Source: Symsagittifera roscoffensis
Lineage: Eukaryota; Xenacoelomorpha; Acoela; Convolutidae
Length of the DNA: 64,000 nt
Reading direction: 5' to 3'
Assembly (NCBI RefSeq): GCF_963678635.1
Contig: NC_087062.1
Location: 61,547,584-61,611,583 of the forward strand
Numbering within the stretch: position 1 is the stretch's first letter; every line of letters begins with the position of its first letter. Both the position numbers and the translations under genes were made by a program. Shown here one piece after another: positions 21,201 to 32,220 of this stretch. A model generated the notes under the pieces. The model saw only the letters and a program-made list of their open reading frames with translations. It was not told the DNA's origin and searched no databases.

Positions 21201-22726
21201 CCTTATAATGTTTTAAATCTTCCAAATAAGTAAAAATATACGCAAAAGCAATTGCAAAACTAAATGATCGAAAGTTGCTTGCTGTAAAAATAAGAATTAT
21301 TGCCGATATAAGTAACAAAAGAAGGAAAATTAATAAAAATAGCTACTCTGCAAGATTTCTCATGAAGTCTGAAGTTGAATACTGATGTAGCAATCAAAAA
21401 GTCAAATTATGGCAAAAAATTTGAAAACAACGAATGAATTACAGAAATTCTTGTTTGTAATTTTTTTCAAATAAAATTTTTTTTTAAAATTGGATAAAAA
21501 CAGTTTCAGTTTGTAAAAAAAGTAGGAATTTTTAGCAAATATGCGAATTGCTTTGAAAATTTTTTTGCATGATGCAACATTTTTCATGATTTTTTAAAAA
21601 AACATGAAAAAACCAATGTACTTTTTTCCTATGCAAATGCAAAAAACGCAAATTTTTTTTTTGAAAATTGTGTTAAATTATTGCTAACAAGTTTTCATTA
21701 TTGATGACTTTGAGTGCTATTCCCTATCTTATTACATTTTTTTCTGATAATTTTGATCAATATACATGCAACAAAGAGATTTCTTTATGATCAAAATTAA
21801 AACACAGAAGTTAATTTATTTATTTTTTAACAGTGCAAAAAAATCTTTTCACAATTTTCTTTAAATTGCGAAAACATTTAAATAAAATTTTCTTAACTTG
21901 CGAGATTTTCTTTGATTTTTTTAATGAGTGTGCAAAAAAAAATTATGAAAAGTTTTGCAAGTTGCAAAAAATGTGAAGACTTTTTAACAAACATGCGAAA
22001 GATTTTGAAAATTTTTTTGCATGATGCAACTTTTTTCATGATTTCTTTAAAAAAACTTATGCAAAAACCAGTCTACTTTTTTCTTATGCAAATGCAAAAA
22101 AAAGAAAAGTTTTATTATAAAAGCTTGTTTAATTATTAATAAAAAGTTTTCATTTTTGATGATTTTGAGTGCTTTTCCCTATCTTAATACATTGTTTTTC
22201 GGATAATTTTGATCAATAAACATGCAAAAGAGATTTCTTTATGATCAAATTCAAAACACAGAAATTCATCTATTTTAATTACTAACAGTGCAAGAAAATC
22301 TTGTTACAGTTTTCTTTAAAATGCGAAAAAATTTAATGAAACTTTTCTTAATTGGTGAGATTTTTTTGATTTTTTTAACAAGTGTGTCAAAAAATTCACA
22401 AAAAATTTTGCGTGGTGCTAAAATTAATGTAAGACTTTTAATATGTTTGCAAAAATTGTGATGAGTTTTTATCATCTGTGCAAAGAAATGTTGTAAAAAC
22501 TTTTACAAGATGTTAAAATTGGTTTTTTTTTATTGCCATGCTTACATCAAAATATTGTAAAAGTAATTAATAATTGAAAAATTAATTTGTTTTTTAATCC
22601 GTGCGCAAAATTTTTTTAACAAACTTTTTTATGACCTCTTACTTTATTTCTTCGTTCCTGTCTCTTTAAAAAATTACTAGATGCAAATAAATTAAGTTAG
22701 AAAATACAAAACAACAACCAAATTCT

Positions 22727-23165
22727 TTACAAATCAAAGAAATGTCGAGCAGCTGAAGAATTTTGTAAGTTCTCAATGGAGCGCAAAGCTGGTCTAGCCT
22801 CCATCGCCGGTGGTTGTCTTGGTGGTTCGCTGACTGGAGTTCTTGGCTCCGAGAACCCCTCATCCTCTTCGATAGTAATTGGGTTCTCCACAGATCCCTC
22901 CTCCCAAGGAAAGAGGAAATCGTCGACTGGTTGAGCCACATATCTAGAGTCGGTGGTTTCGGGGTAGTTAATTCCCACCTGATCAGACACTTCCTCCATC
23001 ATTTGCATTGTTCCAAGTTGGTTCTCTGTGATGGGTACGTGCGTCATATGATGTTCGTTGAAATCCCTTCGCATCACCTCCACCATGTGCCAGACTTGGA
23101 TGGGTATGTCCATTCGAGCCAAAAAATACTCCAGAGACTGTTTCTCGTACTTGAATTTGTACTAG
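22727..23165 (-). CDS. ORF-Y, about 144 codons, unknown function
   Basis: The open - strand frame extends from a TAG near 23166 to a stop at 22727. There is no ATG at its very start. The first in-frame Met is in LARMDIPIQVWHMVEVMRR, preceded by FKYEKQSLEYF. The C-terminal half is acidic and Pro-rich (FPWEEGSVENPITIEEDEG, PVSEPPRQPPAMEARPAL). Three copies exist in the window: 20315-20765 is frameshifted, 36118-36300 is truncated, and this one is open throughout. The N-terminal part looks folded and the tail disordered. It sits downstream of a CCAAT array and a short tandem repeat. I recognise no family. Its recurrence beside the polymerase element suggests it is an element gene. Confidence 0.55.
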
Positions 23166-23264
23166 ATCAGGCGAGAATTTTACAGAGTACATAAGGTTGA
23201 TGTTTTGCACTGAGAAGATAATTTTGAGCAATAAGTTGAGAAAAAGAAACAGAGTAAGAACAAG

Positions 23265-23395
23265 ATTTACAGCTGAGAGGGAGGTAGTTGACGGAAGATA
23301 AGTTGAAATGAAAGTTTTAGAGCTGAGAGAGAAGGTAATTGACAGTAGTTAAGTTGAAAACAAAACGATGTTTAGTTCAGAGAGAGGGGTACCTT
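23265..23395. repeat. Degenerate tandem of about 58 bp in unit ii
   Basis: Same structure as 20855-20995: three imperfect units containing AGCTGAGAG and AAGTTGAAA between ORF-Y and its CCAAT array. Confidence 0.6.
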
Positions 23396-23414
23396 CAACT
23401 CGAATGTATGGGTT

Positions 23415-23580
23415 TAACCAATCAGAACTAGTTTTCCTTATTTAGATTGTAGTCGTGGCCAATCAGATTTTAGCTTCCTTTTATGAAATTCTTGGACAAA
23501 GGATCTTTTTACACATTGTCGTTTCCAATAACAAAAATGTTTATTTTTGTTCTAGTTGTCGCGTCCAATCAGAAGACCCT
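23415..23580 (-). promoter_or_regulatory. CCAAT-box array, unit ii
   Basis: Boxes at about 23418 (CCAATCAG), 23459 (CCAATCAG), 23526 (CCAATAAC) and 23565 (CCAATCAG, followed by CCCTTATAAG). One box present in units i and B is deleted here. Confidence 0.55.
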
Positions 23581-23718
23581 TATAAGTCTTTAAATCTTCC
23601 AAATAAGTAAAAATATACGCAAAAGCAATTGCAAAACTAAATGATCGAAAGTTGCTTGCTGTAAAAATAAGAATTATTGCCGATAAAAGTAACAAAAGAA
23701 GGAAAATTAAAAAAATAG

Positions 23719-24030
23719 CTACTCTGCAAGATTTCTCATCAAGTCAATTGATTTTTTTTGTATAAAATCAAAGAACAATTGTTGATTTTTGTGTAGATAG
23801 TCAAGTACTTTGATTTTGATGCAGATTTGAGAGGTTAGCTCCAAATTGATGAGTTTTTCAAAACGAATCTCTGGAAAACCTGATCATGCAGGTTTTTGAA
23901 CTTTGAAAAGTCTTAAAGAACCAAAAAAATAAAAATCTTTGCTGGGGAGTTTTTACAAATTTTGGTATCGGGTAAGGAATAAAAAGAGTCCTTGGTATAT
24001 TATCATACAATTTTTTTATTAACTTCAAAT
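23719..24030 (-). pseudogene. ORF-X copy A, disrupted by an 11-bp deletion
   Basis: The - strand frame matches the intact ORF at 36862-37182 (TLFIPYPIPKFVK, SSKTCMIRF). It loses the frame near 23873, where CTCTGGAAAACCTGATCATG replaces a version 11 bases longer. The intact copy in unit B shows what the frame was. Confidence 0.55.
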
Positions 24031-24354
24031 TTTCAAAAATAAATTAAATTTCTTTTCTAGTCAGGTGTAACTCAGCAATAACTTTTTAGGTTTGATACTC
24101 AATACTCGGTTCAAAAGTGATTTTTTTGATTGAATAAGTCTCTTTAAATAGACCTTTGCTTTGTCGGAGAATTCTTTTTTGGACAACATAAACCTCCAAA
24201 AAATTTTGAAATAAGAAAGAATCTACCTCTATTTCATCAATAATTGACATTTTTCAAATAATGAAGATTTTTGATTCAAAATTATGTCCAGAAACTGCAG
24301 AGTTTGGATTGAATGATTTTCTATTAAAAGAAATATTCCATACTTGCAAAATTG

Positions 24355-24545
24355 CGTAGGCGATGACGTCATTACCATAAAAGGAAAATTGCATGATTTG
24401 TGATGTCAACTCCATTTATAGAATAGCGTCATTACCATAAAAGGAAAATTGCGTGGGCGGTGACGTCACGTCTTTTCATAGAATGACGTCATGAAGATAA
24501 AAGGATAATTACGTAGGCGATGACGACATTGTTAGTATAAAGACG
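24355..24545. promoter_or_regulatory. CRE + CArG array, three units of exactly 60 bp
   Basis: The palindrome TGACGTCA (consensus CRE/ATF site) is at 24364-24371, 24461-24468 and 24484-24491, with damaged copies near 24425 and 24520. CCATAAAAGG, a perfect CArG box (SRF-type site), is at 24375-24384 and 24435-24444, and AGATAAAAGG is at 24495-24504. The boxes repeat at 60-bp steps. The array lies between - strand ORF-X and the + strand polymerase ORF, so it may drive both. CRE + CArG pairing is the arrangement of animal immediate-early promoters. That a mobile or viral element uses it is inference. Confidence 0.65.
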
Positions 24546-24779
24546 CTTATTTTATTGGGTTGAATCAATAATTTTGTTTGCCAATCAGAAACAATTAATT
24601 GAATTTTGCTTCAATTTTTACAATTCGTTTCTTCGCAAAAAGCAAAAAGTAAGTATTTTCATTCAATTGGTACTTAAAACTTTTAATTTTGGAACATTTC
24701 TAAAGTCCCGAATTTTTTTATATAATGCCTGCCCCTAACTAAAACGACAAAGTGAAATTGTGAGACTGTAGAAATATGT
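24546..24779 (+). promoter_or_regulatory. Polymerase leader with CCAAT box and candidate splice donor
   Basis: TATAAAG near 24536 is followed by CCAATCAGAAAC near 24582 and by AAAAAGTAAGTATTTT near 24646, which contains a good GTAAGT donor. The first ATG of the polymerase frame is well downstream near 24778, so a small intron in the leader is possible. Confidence 0.35.
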
Positions 24780-26313
24780 ATGTTAGGGCGTATGCAGCTC
24801 GAAACCGGAAAAAATTCTAAAGGTGCTGTTTTTTGTCCTGATTGTAAGTATTTCACTTACAACCAACAAGAAATGAACTATCACATCGCCAAGAAGCATG
24901 CTCAATCAAGCTCGAAGCAGTCAACAGTTTGTCCTTCTTGTGGACATGATCTATTTCAATTTCAAAATAGCTACGTCAATTTCAAGATATTGAAGAAACT
25001 ATCAATGAAATAATGAAAAAGATTTTTGATCAGCTAAACGAACGAGGTAAAAATTATTCAAGTAACCAATTTGAGTACGAAGACGAATGCATTGAAGAAA
25101 GATTCGGAAGAAGCAGATATGTCAACACAAGTCTTCAGAAAAGTCAACTCATTGATTTGAAACAAAATCTGGATAAATATGTAAAAATTTTGACTGTTTC
25201 ATGGTCATGGTAGATATGATTTGAATTTGATCAAGCACTATTTAATCCCCTATTTGATTCGCGATCTAGAACAAGAAACATCAGTCGTCAAAAAAACGAA
25301 AAAGGTTTCATTTCCTTCAAGTTTGGAGATGTACAATTTCTCGACATAATGAAGTTTCTGGGTGGAGCGACTACTTTGGACTCCTTTCTCAAAGCCTATA
25401 AGGCTAACGAAACGAAAAAGTTTTCCCCTAGGAGTGGTTTGACAACCCAGAAAAGCTTGATTATCCCAATTTGCCGCCGTATGAAGCCTTCCTTTTTCAG
25501 TAAACTTAAAAAAAATAATCCTCTAGACAAAGACTTAGGGACTATGAGAAGCTGAGAAAGAGTAGGCTTGACGATCAACAAGCACTGAAAAAGCTTCAAG
25601 TCAAGACTGTGCCTCCATCTGGTTTGGATAGTTACAATTAATTACGAGAGAAATAGAAGAAAAGCGGATTAAATGTGCTCAAAGGCTTTTTAAACCCTGG
25701 AAGCAATGCAAAAAGTGATTCAGTTTTATCATAACAAGGGGATAGATATGTTGAAACTTAGATGTACTCATCCAAATCTAGCAAACATATGTCTACAAAA
25801 GTCTACGAATTACAATTTTTATCCATTTTATGAAAGTGACAAAGATTTGTGTGAAAAATTTAGAGAAGACATGACTGGTGGACATTCCATTGTTTTCACT
25901 CGAAAAGCTGTGGTTGATGGAACATTCATCAGAAAGTCATTAATTGTTTGTATATCGATCTTTGGAGTTGATGCAAGCCAGCTTTACCCTTTCTCAATCT
26001 GTCAAGAGATGCCAACAGGATTGTACAAAAGATATGAGTTTGAAACTGACATGCAAAAATTCAAGGCTAGACATAATCGAACTCGCAACTTTGAGAAAAT
26101 AGTCATGTCTTTTTACCAGGAAACAAAACCAAAATGTAAAATTGAGAGCTTTTTGTACATCTGGGAAACAGAAAAAAATCGACTGCTTCAATGAGGATGG
26201 TTACTGTGAGCACTGTAAAACAGTGTTCGAGGCAATGGGATGCTACAACCATTTCTGTTCCTGTCAAGAAGCTCGTCTCTCCTTAACAGAACAAGATTTT
26301 GAGCGAAGAAACA

Positions 26314-26354
<41 letters not shown>

Positions 26355-26640
26355 ATGATATGCGACGAGAATACATTTAAGAGAAAGGATACAAAAATGA
26401 AGAAATATTGGAGTGTGAGTAGTGGCAAAATTTCAAAACCAATGACAATATAAAAAATCATGTCAGAACTTATTTTCCTTGCAAAATTCTTCTTTCTACG
26501 TACTCCCTTCTTGTAAAAATATAAAATGGATCTCTTTTTGGCTACGTTCAGTGCAACTTAGTTGTTCCAGATGAACTGAAATCAAAATTTGCGAAATTTC
26601 CTCCAATTTTCAATAATACCGAGGTTGGAATAAAAAGTAG
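24780..26640 (+). pseudogene. DNA polymerase family B (protein-primed type) pseudogene, copy 1, truncated in the palm
   Basis: The N-terminus (24780-25010) has two zinc-binding pairs (CPDCKYFTYNQQEMNYH and CPSCGHDL). After a stop comes an exonuclease part (25013-25213 and onward). The exo II segment NSGRYDLNLIK is clear in the other copies but broken here. FGDVQFLDIMKFLGGAT follows at about 25325-25375. The frame 25706-26194 reads YHNKGIDMLKLRC and then VDASQLYPFSICQ, which is palm motif A (DxxSLYP-like). Beyond that are a Cys-rich stretch (DGYCEHCKTVFEAMGCYNHF) and NGSLFGYVQCNLVVPDELKS to about 26640. Motifs B and C (KxxxNSxYG and DTDS) are absent because repeat R1 begins there. The family occurs in Polinton/Maverick-like and virus-like elements and in cnidarian genomes. 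At least six stops or shifts make it dead. Confidence 0.8.
26319..26350. repeat. (GA)n microsatellite inside polymerase copy 1
   Basis: About sixteen GA units. The equivalent tract in copy 3 (39491-39512) is shorter, and both encode Arg-Glu dipeptides in the polymerase frame. The expansion therefore happened within coding sequence. Confidence 0.85.
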
Positions 26641-27752
26641 GAGTCTCTAATAAATTGTTATTAGATCGAATTATAACAACTCTTATCGTGTTTTGAAGTT
26701 TTTTCGAATATTTTTGAAAAAAAAACTCAATTTTTACCCAAAAACTTTTGCCATTGACTTACCATGTACCAAAAAAACTTATTAAAAAACCTTCTCTCTC
26801 CAATCTACACGTAATTAACCTGTGATGTTTAACAATTAGATAATGGGCGCCGAACATTTTAAGAAAAAACTAGACATTTCCATACAAAACCCAAAAAATT
26901 TAGTATTCCTACCATTCTCTCACCATCACACAAACCATGAAACCTTACCATTGGTATTCCATATCCTAATACATTGTGGACTCTTTTACCAATATTAATC
27001 GATAGCTTGGTGACCGTATGTTCTTTTCCCTATCTTAAAACATTGGGTGGGGGTCACCATCCTCACTCCCACCACTTTACTATGAGTTTGAGTAGTAGAT
27101 GTTGGAGATCAAGTGGGGGGGGGGAGAAGTCGAAAAAATTGCCCAACCTTTTTATTTTGGCGAAGAGCAAACAACTGCACAACCAAATTGGTCGTTGGAA
27201 GTTGAAACAGCTGCCCAAAACTTTTGGTCTTCAGTTTTGAGAATTTCAAATAACTGCCCAACGGTTGTGGCCTTGAATCTTGAAAATTTGATACAGATGC
27301 CCAGATAAGCAATTAATTGAGTCTCGGGAATTTCAATTACCTTCCCAACAGTCAGAATTTAGCCTAAAATGCTGTAAAAAAACTGAATTAAAAAATATAT
27401 ATTAGAATTGAATTTAGATTTTTGTTCCCTGCCTGCCTGATATAAGATGAAGACCCTGCAGCATAGTCATTACAAAAATCAAACATCTGATTATTGCATC
27501 TAAGATACAGTCATTCTGAAAAACGTAACTGTAATTGATCAGTAAAAACGATTGGTGTGAATAATTTACAGAAGTTTTTAGTATCAGGGGGTTTAATTAG
27601 CATGAGTGGGTTCGGTTATTGGAGAGAAAAAAGAAAAAAAGTTTCACTAACTGAAAGAAGCGGAAGATTTGAATCCGAAAACCGTCCACCGAGAATTAAG
27701 CAAGTAATGTCACATTGCAGACACCCAAATAAAGAAAGAAGAAAAAGACACT
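26640..27752. repeat. R1 repeat block, copy 1 (includes G tract and TGCCCAA repeats)
   Basis: About 1.1 kb shared with 28975-30070 and 39815-40915 in the same orientation; its left 430 bp also occur inverted at 14519-14960. It contains GGTGGGGGTCACC near 27050, a poly-G run near 27115-27125, and a degenerate minisatellite of about 40 bp (TGCCCAA, GCACAAC, TGCCCAAAAC, TGCCCAACGG, TGCCCAG, TTCCCAAC) over 27135-27345. The ending GACACCCAAATAAAGAAAG at about 27720 leads into a second polymerase fragment in this copy and into gypsy gag in the other two. Confidence 0.75.
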
Positions 27753-28757
27753 TCAATTTCAAAATAGGTACGTCAATTTCAAGATATTGAAGAAGCTATC
27801 AATGAAATAATGAAAAAAATTTTTGAGGAACTAAACGAACGAGGTAAAAATTATTCAAGTAACCAATTTGAGTACGAAGACGAATGCATTGAAGAAAGAT
27901 TCGGAAGAAGCAGATATGTCAACACAAGTCTTCAGAAAAGTCAACTCATTGATTTGAAACAAAATCTGGATAAATATGTAAAAATTTTGACTGTTTTTGG
28001 ATTTAACAGCGGTAGATATGATTTGAATTTGATCAAGCACTATTTAATCCCCCTTATTTGATTCGCGATCTAGAACAAGAAACATCAGTCGTCAAAAAAA
28101 TGAAAACGATTTCATTTCCTTCAAGTTTGGAGATGTACATTTTCTCGACATAATGAAGTTTCTGGGTGGAGCGACTATTTTGGACTCCTTTCTCAAAGCC
28201 TATAAGGCTAACGAAACGAAAAAATTTTCTCCTAGGAGTGGTTTGACAACCCAGAAAAGCTTGATTATCCCGATTTGCCGAGTAGGCTTGACAAACAACA
28301 AACACTGAAAAAGCTTCAAGTCAAGACTGTGCCTCCATCTGGTTTGGATAATTACATTTAAATACGAGAGAAATGGAAGAAAAGCGGATTGAATGTGTTC
28401 AAAGGCTTTTTGAACCCTGGAAGCAATGCAAAAAGTGATTCAGTTTTATCATAACAAGGGGATAGATATGTTAAAACTTAGATGTACTCATCCAAATCTA
28501 GCAAACATATGTCTACAAAAAACTACAAATTACAATTTTTATCCATTTTATGAAAATGACAAAGATTTGTGTGAAAAATTTAGAGAAGACATGACTGGTG
28601 GACCTTCCATTGTTTTCACTCGAAAAGCTGTGGTTGATGGAACATTCATCAGAAAGTCATTAATTGTTTGTATATCGATCTTTGGAGTTGATGCAAGCCA
28701 GCTTTACCCTTTCTCAATCTGTCAAGAGATGCCAACAGGACTGTAGAAAAGATATGA
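27752..28757 (+). pseudogene. DNA polymerase B pseudogene, copy 2, partial
   Basis: The sequence starts abruptly at TTCAATTTCAAAATAG, matching 24955 in copy 1. It runs through the exonuclease part (27810-28061; VFGFNSGRYDLNLIKHYL, the exo II-like motif) and the motif A frame (28426-28746; VDASQLYPFSICQ). It ends at AAAAGATATGA, where about 390 bp present in copy 1 (26035-26425) are deleted. The N-terminal fingers are missing. The fragment is part of a tandem duplication internal to macro-unit A. Confidence 0.8.
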
Positions 28758-30070
28758 AATTTCAAAACCAATGACAATATAAAAAATCATGTCAGAACTT
28801 ATTTTCCTTGCAAAATTCTTCTTTCTACGTACTCCCTTCTAGTAAAAATATAAAATGGATCTCTTTTTGGCTACGTTCAGTGCAACTTAGTTGTTCCAGA
28901 TGAACTGAAATCAAAATTTGCGAAATTTCCTCCAATTTTCAATAATACCGAGGTTGGAAGAAAAAGTAGGAGTCTCTAATAAATTGTTATTAGATCGAAT
29001 TATAACAACTCTTATCGTGTTTTGAAGTTTTTTCGAATATTTTTGAAAAAAACTCAATTTTTACCCAAAATATTTTGCCATTGACTTACCATGTACCAAA
29101 AAAACTTATTAAAAAACCTTCTCTCTCCAATCTACACGTAATTAATCTGTTATGTTTAACAATTAGATAATGGGCGCCGAACATTTTAAGAAAAAACTAG
29201 ACATTTCCATACAAAACCCAAAAAATTTAGTATTCCTACCATTCTCTCACCATCACACAAACCATGAAACCTTACCATTGGTATTCCATATCCTAATACA
29301 TTGTGGACTCTTTTACCAATATTAATCGATAGCTTGGTGACCGTATGTTCTTTTCCCTATCTTAAAAGATGGGGTGGGGGTCACCATCCTCACTCCCCCC
29401 ACTTTACTATGAGTTTGAGTATTAGATGTTGAAGATCAAGTGGGGGGGGGGGGGGGGGGAGAAGTCGAAATAATTGCCCAACCTTTTTATTTTGGCGAAG
29501 AGCAAACAACTGCACAACCAAATTGGTCGTTGGAAGTTGAAACAGCTGCCCAAAACTTTTGGTCTTCAGTTTTGAGAATTTCAAATAACTGCCCAACGGT
29601 TGTGGCCTTGAATCTTGGAAATTTGATACAGATGCCCAGATAAGCAAATAATTGAGTCTCGGGAATTTCAATTACCTTCCCAACAGTCAGAATTTAGCCT
29701 AAAATGCTGTAAAAAACTGAATTAAAAAATATATGTTTGAATTGAATTTAAATTTTTGTTCCCTGCCTGCCTGATATAAGATGAAGACCCTGCAGCATAG
29801 TCATTACAAAAATCAAACATCTGATTATTTCATCTAAGATACAGTCATTTTGAAAAACGTAACTGTAATTGATCAGTAAAAACGATTGGTGTGAATAATT
29901 TACAGAAATTTTTAGTATCAGGGGGTTTAATTAGCATGAGTGGGTTCGGGTATTGGAGAGAAAAAAGAAAAAAAAAGTTTCACTAACTGAAAGAAGCGGA
30001 AGATTTGAATCCGAAAACCGTCCAACGAGAATTAGGCAAGTAATGTCACATTGCAGACACCCAAATAAAG
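28757..30070. repeat. End of polymerase relic plus R1 repeat block, copy 2
   Basis: 28757-28975 repeats the last part of the polymerase relic (NGSLFGYVQCNLVVPDEL). From 28975 it repeats R1, with a G tract of about twenty bases near 29440 and the TGCCCAA minisatellite at about 29470-29690. Confidence 0.75.
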
Positions 30071-30189
30071 AAAGAAGAAAAAGAGACTGAGCGTGGTGAA
30101 CGTAGAATCACTAAGAAAACAACCGATAACAAGAAAAATCATACTACTGGAGACATTCTTGAGCAGAAGGAAGAGACACAAGCCAAGAT

Positions 30190-31600
30190 GCAAAACTCGA
30201 TCATGAGACACCAGATCACAGCATGGACGAGGGTGGCGACCAAGCGAAAGAAATAACATCAATGCCAGACACAACGGAAAAGGAAAAAAAAACATTGAGC
30301 TTATCAGCTTTTGACCATGACACTGAGACAAAAAGCAAAAAATCAAAAACTATGACCACCCAAACCAAGAAAACGTTTTTCTTAAAAAGATTGAAAACAA
30401 GGCTAAAAACAATGGTCGGCACGAGAATGAGAGTAATAGAAGAGAATGCAGTAAAAACGGAAAAAGAAAGGAAGAATTTATGTGAAAGTTGACAACACGG
30501 AACCACAAAACGAGAACAAAAACGATGGCAGGTCAAGATGCGGTAGTTGCCACAATGATCGGATCTTCCGAAGAGCAGTAATCGATAGAAACAATAGAAT
30601 TGATGCGAAAGCTGGACCTCATATAGAAAAAAAATCAAACACGGCGAGGAAGACAGAGGAGCTGAAAAAGGAAGAAAGGCACAACAAAAGTGATGGAAAA
30701 AATAATTTTTAATAGTAGCCAGAATGACATTAAAAAAATGACTGAACTGATGGAAAAGGCACGGGAGACAGTCAGGGAAAAGGAAAAAGTCAAGAAGGAC
30801 ATGGAAGTAATGAAAGACGCTCTGAAAGAATGTACAGTCAGCTGGGGAGTCTAGAGTCGGGGATGGAGATCATGCGCAGTGAATAAGCAGAACGCTTGTG
30901 TGCAACTGCAGCAAAACTGGAAAAACTCCTGAAAAACTTGATCAACATTGCAATGAGAGGGTCCGAGAAAACAGGAAAACCAGCAGGAATAAGGGTACAA
31001 TTGCGGACTAAAGTCATGGACTTCCTCGGATACCATATCCTAACAATACTGCCACAACTCCGAATCACCATGCTACACAAGGATCTCAAAATCAAAATTC
31101 AACATCGTCACGGGATCATGGGATAACACAGCTCATACGACGTCAACTCCGGATGCTGGAGCATTGGTTAATACTTGAAATATGATGAGAAGAACACTAG
31201 AATTATCGGTCAACAGAACTTCAGGACACAGTAAAAGAGGTGGAGCAACAAATCACAGATAAATTTCGAAAAAGGAAAAGAGCTCAAGGATGACTCAGAT
31301 GGGTGCCTTGACACCTGCGTAGAGGTCATGAAGTTACATCTAGAACAGAGAAAAACAAGACCTCACCTGAGACGACAAAAACAAAAATCCCGTCGTCGGA
31401 TCGCCGTGTTGTGGGCTACACTCTAAACAAGCAAGGCATGAAGAGCCTGGGCTATTCCCGTGACAAATATGACATGAACCAGATGGATAAATTTGAGTTT
31501 ACGGCGGCCTGATAACCAAGATTGGGGCGAAATGTTTCTTTTGCAGCGAAGAGGGTCTTTTTGTGTGAATTGTCCCTCATTCTGGGAAGCTTTTAGGAAA
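30190..31600 (+). pseudogene. Gypsy gag pseudogene, macro-unit A
   Basis: Several + strand frames (30223-30492, 30482-30712, about 30716-30850, 30896-31126) are Lys/Glu-rich and coiled-coil-like (TELMEKARETVREKEKVKK). At about 31520-31600 the reading CFFCSEEGLFVxIVPHSG is a decayed CCHC zinc knuckle, with the first two Cys kept and the later His lost. A protease-like DTG follows about 0.9 kb downstream. The nucleocapsid-type knuckle and its position support Gag. Strand-opposite long frames here are hydrophobic shadows of the Lys-rich coding strand. Confidence 0.65.
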
Positions 31601-32220
31601 CAAAATTATCGAAGCACAAGCTAGCGTTACGAGCGATACCTAATACGCGAAACAGGCAGGCAGAAAACATCGATTGCACTCGTGAATAAGGATGAATTAA
31701 CCACAAAAACAAGGAAAGCAATATCCAGAAATCAGGACTATGGAACACCTGAATATGATGAGAAAAACTAGTGATCAAGTACAAAAAAATTGCAGTAGAT
31801 GCGATCAAAAAAGTAAGCCAGGACCTAAAACACGAGAGATTGAGCAAAAGCTGAGACAAGGATGTCGAGAAACAAATGATGATTGAACAAGTTTCAATCT
31901 TGAGTGAAAAGAGCCAGAGGTAAGAAATTTTCTAAAGGTCAGAAGGGGCTGCAAATCTACAAAAAAGATCACCGAGAAACTGTCCGGAACACCAAAAATA
32001 GCACCCGAATCATGTCAATAACAACAGTAGTAGCAGGCCGAGAACACATGCAGGAGCTTGAGTGAACCGAGTGAACAGATATTGATGCACAAAGAGGTAT
32101 ATGCTGAACACATGCGATCAATAAACCCTCATAACCCATTACACGCAATCACGGTATTACTATAGACAGTAGGAGCAAAGACAGTGAGAGTGAACAGCAG
32201 GTACACGAATGCTTATGGGC
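31600..32220 (+). other. Decayed gag-protease interval, unit A
   Basis: Many stops in all + frames. The - strand frame 31593-31859 is hydrophobic and antisense to the element, so it is not called. There is no separate feature. Confidence 0.4.

Larger units (their letters stand above)
19006..21370. repeat. 2.36-kb tandem duplication, unit i
   Basis: From GAATACTGATGTAGCAATC at about 19006 to GATTTCTCATGAAG at about 21370 the sequence matches 21371-23750 with few differences. The unit contains AT-rich sub-repeats, a small - strand ORF, a GAG-rich tandem and a CCAAT array. The copies abut directly. A third, truncated copy of its right third starts at 36118. Confidence 0.85.
21371..23750. repeat. 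2.36-kb tandem duplication, unit ii
   Basis: The direct neighbour and near-identical partner of 19006-21370. It differs by small indels, including loss of about 40 bp in the CCAAT region near 23500 (the box CCAATCGG is missing). Its right end continues through TCATCAAGTCAATTG into the - strand ORF-X region, which unit i lacks. Confidence 0.85.

Noticed and set aside
26188-26461. - strand frames with Leu-Ser repeats
   Set aside because: They are translations of the (GA)n microsatellite and antisense to the polymerase relic.
29440-29460. Long G tracts (also 40276 and 59684) as G-quadruplex regulatory elements
   Set aside because: Uninterrupted runs that vary between copies look like slippage, and the exact length may be a sequencing artefact. 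No claim of function is made.
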